NCBI GenBank assembly: GCA_011049465.1 | Contig: DSBP01000265.1 | Location: 1-11,992, forward strand | DNA from: a bacterium | GTDB taxonomy: Bacteria > Oederibacteriota > PGYV01 > DSBP01 | Reading direction: 5' to 3' | Length of the DNA stretch: 11,992 nucleotides | Shown here: positions 1-5,322 of the stretch, piece by piece | Numbering within the stretch: position 1 is the stretch's first letter | Layout of the letters: each line of letters begins with the position of its first letter | Notes under the pieces: generated by a model | What the model saw: only the letters and a program-made list of their open reading frames with translations | Databases searched by the model: none | What the model was told of the DNA's origin: nothing | Translations under genes and position numbers: made by a program

Positions 1-2
1 CT

Positions 3-272
3 TGAGGTGGGCCGGGGCAGGCAGCGGAGAAATTTCGCCGATTTACATCGGCGGTGAGCCCGGTCAGATGCAGACTCGTGAATGGCCGCGATTAGGCTTG
101 CGCGGGTTTTAGGGCGGCAACTCTTATGCAGGGCACAGGTGTTTGGGATGGCGTAGATTAGCGCATGACACAGACGCGCCCTGGGTTCTCGACGAAATTT
201 TCCGCTACCTACCCCGTCCTGCGTCAGTGTGTGTTGCGGCAAAGGTTGTTTAGCAGCCAGTAAAAAACAAGA
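3..272 (-). other. Open frame running off left edge, doubtful coding
   Basis: Read on the minus strand, this frame has 90 codons without a stop and leaves the window at its left edge. There is no ATG; the first plausible start is a TTG at 240-242, with no Shine-Dalgarno sequence in front of it. The translation is rich in Arg, Cys, His and Ser and contains no motif I recognise. High local GC makes long open frames likely by chance. I list it only because it cannot be closed within the window; more probably it is noncoding. Confidence 0.15.
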
Positions 273-408
273 TTAAATATCGATGTGTTGTTTTCGTAGG
301 GGCGATTCACGAATCGCCCAAAGCGGGTTTTCCGGGTTTGTACTAACTTTAAACTTTAAAATTTCAGTTTTCAGTTGTAGTACTTGATGCTGCCAGCCCC
401 GTCCTGCG
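212..408. repeat. Two exact copies of 12-mer CCCCGTCCTGCG
   Basis: The 12-base string CCCCGTCCTGCG occurs at 212-223 and again at 397-408 in the same orientation, 185 bases apart start to start. Each copy follows a short pyrimidine-rich context. I did not see it elsewhere in the window. It may be a remnant of a dispersed intergenic repeat; no function can be assigned. Confidence 0.45.
300..319. repeat. Perfect 9-bp-arm palindrome
   Basis: The arms GGGCGATTC (300-308) and GAATCGCCC (311-319) are exact inverse complements separated by only AC. Such a compact palindrome could be a cruciform or hairpin element, a dispersed intergenic repeat, or a protein-binding site. No T-run follows on either strand, so it is not a typical intrinsic terminator. 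Confidence 0.6.
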
Positions 409-563
409 ATGGTTGCACGTTACTCCAATACTTGTTTAGAAGCCTGCAAAAACCGGTTCGTTTCTTTTGCCGTCCACTTGTAAATTGCAAATTCCAAATT
501 TAAACTGTTTTATTGGATTCCTGCAAAGGCCGAAATACGCCGTCGCAACTGAGGGGTTTCGGT

Positions 564-1403
564 TCACGCGGCTGTTTTATACCACACGTTCATGCTCTCT
601 ATTTTACCCGATATGTTTGTGTTGTTTACCGCTGTGCCTGTATATTTATATCCTTTTTTCGCGAATGTTGAGTTCATTCCCGCTGACAGGGCCCTTGCTA
701 TGGTAAAAAAAGTTATGTATTTCTCCGCCGCGGCTTCTTTTTCCATTTCATCAAGAAGCATTACGGCTATGTTGTTTCCGCGGGCGGAAGGAAGCACGGC
801 GAAATCCGTCATTTCAACGGCCCTCGCCTCAATGTCTTTTTCGGCGGAAGACACGGCAATTATTTTTCCGTCAAAGGACACTTTGAAATATGATATATTT
901 TCCCCCATGGTTTTTCTTATATATGATTCGTCGTGGATGGGAAACGGGTATGTGGCGAAGACCTCCCTGTATATTGCGGCAAGGGCAGGGGCGTCTTTTT
1001 CAGAAGCCTGTGATATTATAAATTTATCCGGACTTTCAGGTGAATCGGTTTTCCGTGCTTTATTCCGGGCGGCGGAAAGTATGGAACTTATTTCCTGCCC
1101 GTCCGGATTATTTTCTCTGTCTTTTGAAAGGAACTTTGACATGAAAGAGAGGCCGGTGAGGCCGTTAAAGTACCCGGGTATGGACGCTTCTTTTTTAAAA
1201 TTATAAGGGGTAAAAAACTGTTCAAATTTGGAGGGGGTTTTGCAGAATATCTTTGTATATTTGTTTTTAGACGCGAGGGTTTCCATCTCTTTGATTATCG
1301 CGGGCATATCCAGGCGTGAAAGTTTCATAAGGTATATCCTGTTATTGTGAGGGCCGTGCTGTATTACGGAAGAACCCAGAGTTTCAATTATATCAGGTTT
1401 CAA
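564..1403 (-). CDS. ablB: Beta-lysine N-acetyltransferase (AblB-like, GNAT)
   Basis: This 279-residue protein is predicted to acetylate the epsilon-amino group of beta-lysine using acetyl-CoA, giving the compatible solute N-epsilon-acetyl-beta-lysine in the cytoplasm. The N-terminal 125 residues are a family-specific region. A GNAT fold spans about residues 127-255, with the acetyl-CoA-binding motif A around 203-221 (VLPSARGNNIAVMLLDEME; the RGNNIA turn at 208-213). The start is TTG: the codon at 1401-1403 sits 7 nt after a perfect AAGGAGG at 1411-1417, and the next in-frame ATG is 25 codons further in. It is last in the operon after kamA and a symporter; the upstream gene's stop codon overlaps its ribosome binding site, which suggests coupled translation. 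The pairing with lysine 2,3-aminomutase is the strongest evidence for function, since GNAT sequence alone would leave the substrate open. Confidence 0.85.
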   Translation of the reverse strand: MKPDIIETLGSSVIQHGPHNNRIYLMKLSRLDMPAIIKEMETLASKNKYTKIFCKTPSKFEQFFTPYNFKKEASIPGYFNGLTGLSFMSKFLSKDRENNPDGQEISSILSAARNKARKTDSPESPDKFIISQASEKDAPALAAIYREVFATYPFPIHDESYIRKTMGENISYFKVSFDGKIIAVSSAEKDIEARAVEMTDFAVLPSARGNNIAVMLLDEMEKEAAAEKYITFFTIARALSAGMNSTFAKKGYKYTGTAVNNTNISGKIESMNVWYKTAA

Positions 1404-1410
1404 TTTTGTG

Positions 1411-1417
1411 CCTCCTT
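1411..1417 (-). promoter_or_regulatory. Shine-Dalgarno deciding the TTG start of ablB
   Basis: On the minus strand AAGGAGG (plus-strand CCTCCTT, 1411-1417) lies 7 nt before the TTG at 1401-1403. Its last two bases (1416-1417) belong to the TAA stop of the symporter (1416-1418). Ribosomes finishing the symporter would therefore end on the ablB ribosome binding site, favouring re-initiation. Confidence 0.8.
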
Positions 1418-2846
1418 ATGCTCTGCCCGGAAATTTCAGTGAGAGTGTGATAAAAAGCAGCGCGGAAAAGAGTATCCCGAAAAATACACTGCTGATTCCT
1501 GTGGACGCAAGCGCGGAGGGAAGTTTAACCGCGCCTGTCTCAAGAAGGACGGTGAGAGTGCCTCCGCCAAGCATGCCCCACAGCGCGCCGGTTGAGCTTG
1601 ATTTTTTCCAGAAGTAAGCTCCAAGGGTGGGGACAAAAAGCCCCGCGACCATGAAAGAGTAGGCGTAAAGTATGGCGTCAAGAACCGTGGTAAAACTGAC
1701 TGCTATAACGACAGAGACAATGCCGATTAAAAGGGTGGCAAAACGTGAAAGCCTGATCAGTGTCTTTTCATCAGGTTTTCGTTTAAGCAGGTATTTTTCC
1801 GCTATATCATTTACAAAATTGCCGGATGAGGCCATAAGGCAGCTGTCGGCCGTGGACATAATGGCCGAAAAATAAGCGGCAATTACTATTCCCGCTATTC
1901 CAAAAGGAAGGACTTCCCTGATCAGCAGGGGCATTCCCATTTCGGGGTCAGCTTCGGGAAAAAATACCCTGGCGCACATTCCAAGAAATACGCCCGCGAA
2001 AGCCATTATTGGATATTCAAAAACCCCGGCTATAAGCCAGGCTCTTTTGGCCTCTTTTTCCGTCCTGCACGCGTACATCCTCTGGTAGAGCGTCATGGCG
2101 ATAAGCCAGATCGGGATTATTGTAATCATCCAGTTAAAGAATTCCACAGGAGCGATATTTGTAAGGGAAAAGAATTCGGACGGCAGATTCGCGGTGAGTG
2201 TTGAAAAACCTCCAAGCTTTATCAGCGTGAGGGGGATGGCGAAAAGCAAAAGGCCGGCCAAAAGAATAACCCACTGGAAATAGTCAGTATATACAACGGC
2301 TTTTAAACCGCCTATTACCGTGTAAAGGATTGTAATAAACGCTATTATTAAAACAGCGAAAAAAACAGGGTCCATTCCGAACGGCGCGCCGGGAATAAGC
2401 GTGGCTGATGCCAGCTTGGCGCCCGCGAGAACCTGGGCTCCTGTAAATCCAAGATATCCTATGCCTGAGATTAAAGCCGCGACAGCCGCCACTTTGTTGT
2501 TAAACCTGAATCGCAGAAAATCGGGATAGGTAAACATAGCCTGTTGTTTGTCCACTTTTTTTATTACGGGGATGATAAAAACCGCAGTAAGCCACGCTCC
2601 GACAAGGCCCGTAAAAAGCAGCCAGCTGCCTGACAGGCCCATGACGAAACCGAGCCCGCCGAGCCCTATGGAAAAACCGCCGCCTACATCTGTCGCGACT
2701 ATTGAGAGGGCCACGTGCCGGGATTTTAAGCTTCTGCTGCCTATGTAGTAATCTTCCTTATTTTTATTCCTTCTGAAGTGATAGTATCCTACAGCAAGAA
2801 CTCCTGCCATGTAAAGCCCGAAAATAATGTAGTCAACGGGATGCAT
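1416..2846 (-). CDS. Sodium:solute symporter (SSF family)
   Basis: This 476-residue inner-membrane protein belongs to the SSF (SLC5-like) family of Na+-coupled transporters, whose members usually run 450-550 residues. It has about 13 hydrophobic segments beginning near residue 5. The family signature lies at about 179-191 (GGLKAVVYTDYFQ). The segment YFSAIMSTADSCL at 325-337 carries the Ser/Thr residues that form the Na2 ion site in this family. The start is the ATG at 2844-2846, preceded on the minus strand by GGAGG and an A-rich spacer; in-frame codons further upstream lie inside kamA and are ignored. It overlaps the 3' end of kamA by 14 nt. The substrate cannot be read from sequence. Its place between kamA and ablB suggests lysine, beta-lysine, acetyl-beta-lysine or another osmolyte. 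Confidence 0.9.
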   Translation of the reverse strand: MHPVDYIIFGLYMAGVLAVGYYHFRRNKNKEDYYIGSRSLKSRHVALSIVATDVGGGFSIGLGGLGFVMGLSGSWLLFTGLVGAWLTAVFIIPVIKKVDKQQAMFTYPDFLRFRFNNKVAAVAALISGIGYLGFTGAQVLAGAKLASATLIPGAPFGMDPVFFAVLIIAFITILYTVIGGLKAVVYTDYFQWVILLAGLLLFAIPLTLIKLGGFSTLTANLPSEFFSLTNIAPVEFFNWMITIIPIWLIAMTLYQRMYACRTEKEAKRAWLIAGVFEYPIMAFAGVFLGMCARVFFPEADPEMGMPLLIREVLPFGIAGIVIAAYFSAIMSTADSCLMASSGNFVNDIAEKYLLKRKPDEKTLIRLSRFATLLIGIVSVVIAVSFTTVLDAILYAYSFMVAGLFVPTLGAYFWKKSSSTGALWGMLGGGTLTVLLETGAVKLPSALASTGISSVFFGILFSALLFITLSLKFPGRA

Positions 2847-4152
2847 ATTTTTTCCTCCTTTTTGCGCGTTCGTTGGTTTTAGGGGTAAGAGATATTGTTG
2901 TGTCATAGTCGTCGATAAGGTTCGCGATTCCCGTGGATTTATATTCGCTTGCGCCCTCCAGCTGCAGTTGGAGCCTGCAGCCGGCGCATTTGCGGTCGCA
3001 AAAAATTGCCTCATAAGAATCGGGTTCTTTATATGTTGTTATAACGCCCTCATAATTTCTCAGGATGACTTTATTTGTTGACCAGGAAATAAGGTAATTG
3101 GGCATTACGGGTATTTTTCCGCCTCCTCCGGGCGCGTCAATTACATATGTGGGGACAGCAAGGCCGCTTGTGTGGCCGATTAAGCCCTCGATAATTTCTA
3201 TTCCCTTGCCGACAGGGGTCCTGAAATGGTCAAGCCCTTCGGACATATCGCACTGGTATATGTAATAGGGGCGCACCCTGTTTTGCACAAGCTTATGGAC
3301 AAGAGTCTTCATTATTCTTAAGCAGTCGTTTATTCCGGCTAAAAGAACGGTCTGGTTTCCGAGCGGAATTCCCGCGTCAGCGAGTTTTGCGAGCGCTTCT
3401 CTTGCCGAGGCTGTCAGTTCCCGGGGATGATTAAAATGAGTGTTTATCCACAGGGGGATATCCCGGTGTTTTTTCAGCACCTTAATCAGCTGGTTTGTAA
3501 TTCTGTAAGGCAGGACAACCGGGGTTCGCGTGCCTATTCTTATTATCTCAATGTGGGGGATTTTTTTCAGTTCGGTAAGTATCCAGTCTATGTAGGAGTC
3601 CTGCAGAAGAAAGGGGTCTCCGCCGGAGAGGAGAATATCGCGTATGGCAGGAGTGTTTTTTATATAATCGATTCCTTTTTTAATTGTTGCTTTTGTGGGA
3701 ATAAAATCAATATCGCCGACTTTTCTTTTGCGGGTGCAGTGGCGGCAGTACATTGAGCAGGTATTTGAAACAAGAAAAAGGACCCTGTCGGGATAACGAT
3801 GGGTTATACCTTCAACGGGTTTGTCTTTGTCCTCGGCAAGAGGGTCGGCCATATCATAGCTGTTTATTGTAAGCTCGCTTATTGAGGGGACCGACTGTTT
3901 GAACACAGGATCGTTCTCCGGGTCTTCTATATTTATCAGGGAGAGATAATAGGGTGTTACGGACATCGGAAATTTGGACAATGTCTGCTTGATGCGCGAG
4001 GCCTGTTTTTTTGAAAGAGTAATTCCGAGGAGTTTTTGAAGGGTCCCTATATCCCGCACAGAATGAGCCAACTGCCACTTCCAGTCATGCCAGCGTTTTT
4101 TTGATGTCCTGTTCTCGATTTTATAGTGAAGTTCTTTTTGCTGACTATTCAT
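2833..4152 (-). CDS. kamA: L-lysine 2,3-aminomutase (radical SAM, PLP)
   Basis: This 439-residue enzyme interconverts L-lysine and L-beta-lysine using S-adenosylmethionine, a [4Fe-4S] cluster and pyridoxal phosphate. The cluster-binding CxxxCxxC is C132, C136, C139 (TCSMYCRHCTRK). GGDPF at 177-181 is the SAM-contacting motif. PGGGGK at 341-346 provides the PLP lysine K346, and the substrate-binding aspartates correspond to D302 and D339; all keep a constant 9-residue offset from the well-studied clostridial enzyme. C277 plus C385, C389 and C392 fit the family's zinc site. The start at 4150-4152 is chosen because AGGAG lies 8 nt upstream; a longer frame to 4197 would run through the promoter. 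It is the first gene of the osmolyte operon and is divergent from the recA operon. The symporter and ablB context favours compatible-solute synthesis over lysine fermentation or EF-P modification. Confidence 0.95.
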   Translation of the reverse strand: MNSQQKELHYKIENRTSKKRWHDWKWQLAHSVRDIGTLQKLLGITLSKKQASRIKQTLSKFPMSVTPYYLSLINIEDPENDPVFKQSVPSISELTINSYDMADPLAEDKDKPVEGITHRYPDRVLFLVSNTCSMYCRHCTRKRKVGDIDFIPTKATIKKGIDYIKNTPAIRDILLSGGDPFLLQDSYIDWILTELKKIPHIEIIRIGTRTPVVLPYRITNQLIKVLKKHRDIPLWINTHFNHPRELTASAREALAKLADAGIPLGNQTVLLAGINDCLRIMKTLVHKLVQNRVRPYYIYQCDMSEGLDHFRTPVGKGIEIIEGLIGHTSGLAVPTYVIDAPGGGGKIPVMPNYLISWSTNKVILRNYEGVITTYKEPDSYEAIFCDRKCAGCRLQLQLEGASEYKSTGIANLIDDYDTTISLTPKTNERAKRRKKYASR

Positions 4153-4180
4153 TCGGCGCTCTCCTGTTATTATTGTTTTT

Positions 4181-4208
4181 ACCATAACACACATCACATA
4201 TTTGTCAA
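4181..4208 (-). promoter_or_regulatory. Predicted kamA operon promoter
   Basis: Read on the minus strand, TTGACA (4203-4208) and TATGGT (4181-4186) are separated by 16 nt, and kamA starts about 30 nt downstream. The -35 region reads TTGACAAATA, a single minus-strand copy of the TGACAA core that is repeated in the divergent recA-operon promoter. The similarity may just reflect the -35 consensus. Confidence 0.6.
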
Positions 4209-4240
4209 GGCAGAGGAAAAAATCTTTTTAAAAAAAACAC

Positions 4241-4269
4241 TTGACAAAGCATGACAAATATTGTATAGT
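4241..4269 (+). promoter_or_regulatory. sigma70-like promoter of the recA/SOS operon
   Basis: A consensus -35 TTGACA (4241-4246) and a near-consensus -10 TATAGT (4264-4269) are separated by the optimal 17 nt. Transcription should begin near 4276, leaving a leader of about 78 nt before the repressor gene. Such a strong promoter suits an operon normally held off by a repressor. Confidence 0.8.
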
Positions 4270-4310
4270 TATGACAAAAGATGACAAGGCATGACAAAGA
4301 ACGACAGAGA
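4241..4310 (+). repeat. 10-bp-periodic TGACAA direct-repeat array (putative operator)
   Basis: Six head-to-tail units fall in exact 10-bp register: TTGACAAAGC (4241), ATGACAAATA (4251), ATGACAAAAG (4271), ATGACAAGGC (4281), ATGACAAAGA (4291) and the weaker ACGACAGAGA (4301). The in-phase unit at 4261 (TTGTATAGTT) is taken up by the -10 box; its TTGT forms a small dyad with the preceding ACAA. The array covers the -35 region, the start site and about 35 nt downstream. Ten base pairs is one helical turn, so all copies face the same side of the DNA. No comparable array occurs elsewhere in the window. The most economical reading is an operator for the repressor encoded immediately downstream; this is inference. 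Confidence 0.75.
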
Positions 4311-4353
4311 AGCAAAAGAGGCTGAAAAATCAGGAAATTAAGGAGGCTTAAAA

Positions 4354-4980
4354 ATGGCGCAGGAAATAATGACAATAGAAGAGGTGGCAAATTACCTCAA
4401 GGTAAACATCCGGACGGTTTACCGCATGTTAAAGGAAAAGGAGATACCCGCTTTTAAGGTGCGCAACCAGTGGCGCTTTAAAAAAGAGGAGGTTGACGGA
4501 TTTATTAAAAAGCACTACGGAGCGCCGGCGCAGGGCATTGAGGATACTTATATAGAGGAGCCGGGCTTTATGGCAGCGGCTGAAAACGAGCGCACAATAG
4601 GCGTGCCTGTTGTGGGGAGCGCGGCCTGCGGAACGCCGATACTCGCGGAGGAGAATATTGAAAACATGATTTCTGTATCAACAAGGGTGGCAAAGCCGCC
4701 TTTTCGTTACTTTTTTCTCAGGGCAAAGGGCGATTCCATGAATCTTGCGGGAATAGATGACGGCGCGCTTGTGCTTGTGAGGCAGCAGAACACAGCCTCT
4801 GACAGGGACATAGTTGTGGCGTTAATTGATGACGAGGCCACGATAAAGGAATACAACGTATCAGGCAGCGCCGTGGTATTAAAACCATTGTCAACAAACA
4901 GGGAGCACAGTCCCATTGTAATGTCGCGTAATTTTATAATTCAGGGAGTGGTTATTACAACCATTCCCGGAAACGCGTAA
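4354..4980 (+). CDS. LexA-like self-cleaving repressor with excisionase-type HTH
   Basis: This 208-residue protein is predicted to repress its own operon and to be inactivated by RecA-stimulated self-cleavage after DNA damage. Residues 4-51 are an excisionase/MerR-type helix-turn-helix (HTH_17 pattern: TIEEVANYLKV...TVYRMLKEKEIPAFKV...WRF). A flexible acidic linker (about 52-80) follows, then an S24 LexA/UmuD peptidase domain. The catalytic Ser is S128 in GDSM and the Lys is K165 in ATIKEY. The cleavage region VVGSAACGTP places the scissile bond at C92-G93, as in UmuD, where canonical LexA has Ala-Gly. The canonical LexA winged-helix N-domain is absent. The ATG is 7 nt after AAGGAGG. The gene starts an operon with recA 344 nt after its end, and a repeat array lies at the promoter. 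I leave the symbol blank because orthology to lexA is uncertain, although the function is likely equivalent. Confidence 0.85.
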   Translation: MAQEIMTIEEVANYLKVNIRTVYRMLKEKEIPAFKVRNQWRFKKEEVDGFIKKHYGAPAQGIEDTYIEEPGFMAAAENERTIGVPVVGSAACGTPILAEENIENMISVSTRVAKPPFRYFFLRAKGDSMNLAGIDDGALVLVRQQNTASDRDIVVALIDDEATIKEYNVSGSAVVLKPLSTNREHSPIVMSRNFIIQGVVITTIPGNA

Positions 4981-4996
4981 ATAAAGGAGGAGAACA

Positions 4997-5284
4997 ATGT
5001 CGCCATTCAGGGTAAGCAGCGTGAGCAGTGAAAACAGGTTCAGGGTTCAGTACGGATGGAAGTGCGGGGACAAAAAAGGAGCGTTTATAAAACCCGCGGG
5101 TTTAAAGGCGCCGGCGCGCGGGACAGAGGCGTATAACGGGTTTTTGAAAAAACTGTACTCGCTTGTGCTCGGCAAGCAGGTCGAGGTGGGAGAGGTGGTA
5201 AATTTTTCAAACGGGACGCTTCTTTGCAGGGTTTATTATAATGGAAGGGAACTCAGGGACTATTTTTCGGAATATAAAAATTAA
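4997..5284 (+). CDS. Small SNase-fold-like protein in recA operon
   Basis: This 95-residue protein lies 16 nt after the repressor gene and 38 nt before recA, with its own AAGGAGGAG ribosome binding site 4 nt upstream of the ATG, so it is surely expressed with them. I do not recognise it securely. Residues 30-90 resemble the central part of staphylococcal-nuclease-like (SNase/TNase) domains: a strand then AGLKAP (compare GIDAPE), a helix with LKKLYSLVLGKQVEV (compare FLKKLVLGKKVEV), and LLCRVYYNGREL (compare LARVYVDGKDV). The catalytic Arg/Asp/Glu positions are replaced (APE-like Glu by Ala, GR-type Arg by Thr at 74) and the C-terminal helices are missing, so nuclease activity is unlikely. It has no signal peptide or membrane segment. 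A DNA- or RecA-binding accessory role is possible but is inference only. Confidence 0.7.
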   Translation: MSPFRVSSVSSENRFRVQYGWKCGDKKGAFIKPAGLKAPARGTEAYNGFLKKLYSLVLGKQVEVGEVVNFSNGTLLCRVYYNGRELRDYFSEYKN

Positions 5285-5322
5285 AAAACCCTTAAAGGGA
5301 AAATATAGAGGAGGTTACAGAT

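Larger units (their letters stand above)
1..563. other. Gene-poor region downstream of ablB, GC-rich in its left half
   Basis: I find no gene I can support here. The first 250 bases are richer in G+C than the flanking genes. They contain a 7-bp hairpin (CGCCGAT / ATCGGCG, loop TTAC, 36-53) and distant complementary CAGGGC/GCCCTG arms (129-134 and 178-183). The 12-mer CCCCGTCCTGCG occurs twice, at 212-223 and 397-408. A 9-bp-arm palindrome lies at 300-319. The stretch from about 340 to 530 is AT-rich with homopolymer-like runs. No tRNA, rRNA, tmRNA or RNase P signature was recognised. A minus-strand frame is open from 272 to the left edge but lacks a good start and looks non-protein-like. The segment may be a decayed repeat or an unrecognised structured element. 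No clear terminator for ablB was seen. Confidence 0.5.

Noticed and set aside
2..112. Tail of a plus-strand gene entering from the left edge
   Set aside because: Only 36 codons are open before a TAG, with no recognisable family features.
1..300. tmRNA, RNase P RNA or group II intron domain V
   Set aside because: None of their conserved core strings could be found on either strand.
467..706. 79-codon plus-strand frame near the ablB end
   Set aside because: It overlaps ablB antisense, has no ribosome site, and its Cys/Leu/Phe-rich translation is typical of a shadow frame.
2847..3014. Longer N-terminus for the symporter frame
   Set aside because: The extra 56 residues lie inside the kamA coding region and are not membrane-like; the ATG at 2846 has a proper ribosome binding site.
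4153..4197. Longer kamA start at 4197
   Set aside because: It would cover the predicted promoter -10, has no ribosome binding site, and the ATG at 4152 is preceded by AGGAG at 8 nt.
4241..4310. CRISPR array or replication iterons
   Set aside because: The units are only 10 bp with no spacers, no cas genes or replication initiator are nearby, and the position exactly over a promoter fits an operator better.
5289..5299. Small hairpin CCCTT/AAGGG between the small gene and recA
   Set aside because: The stem is too short (about 4 bp with a realistic loop) and there is no T-run; unlikely to attenuate recA.
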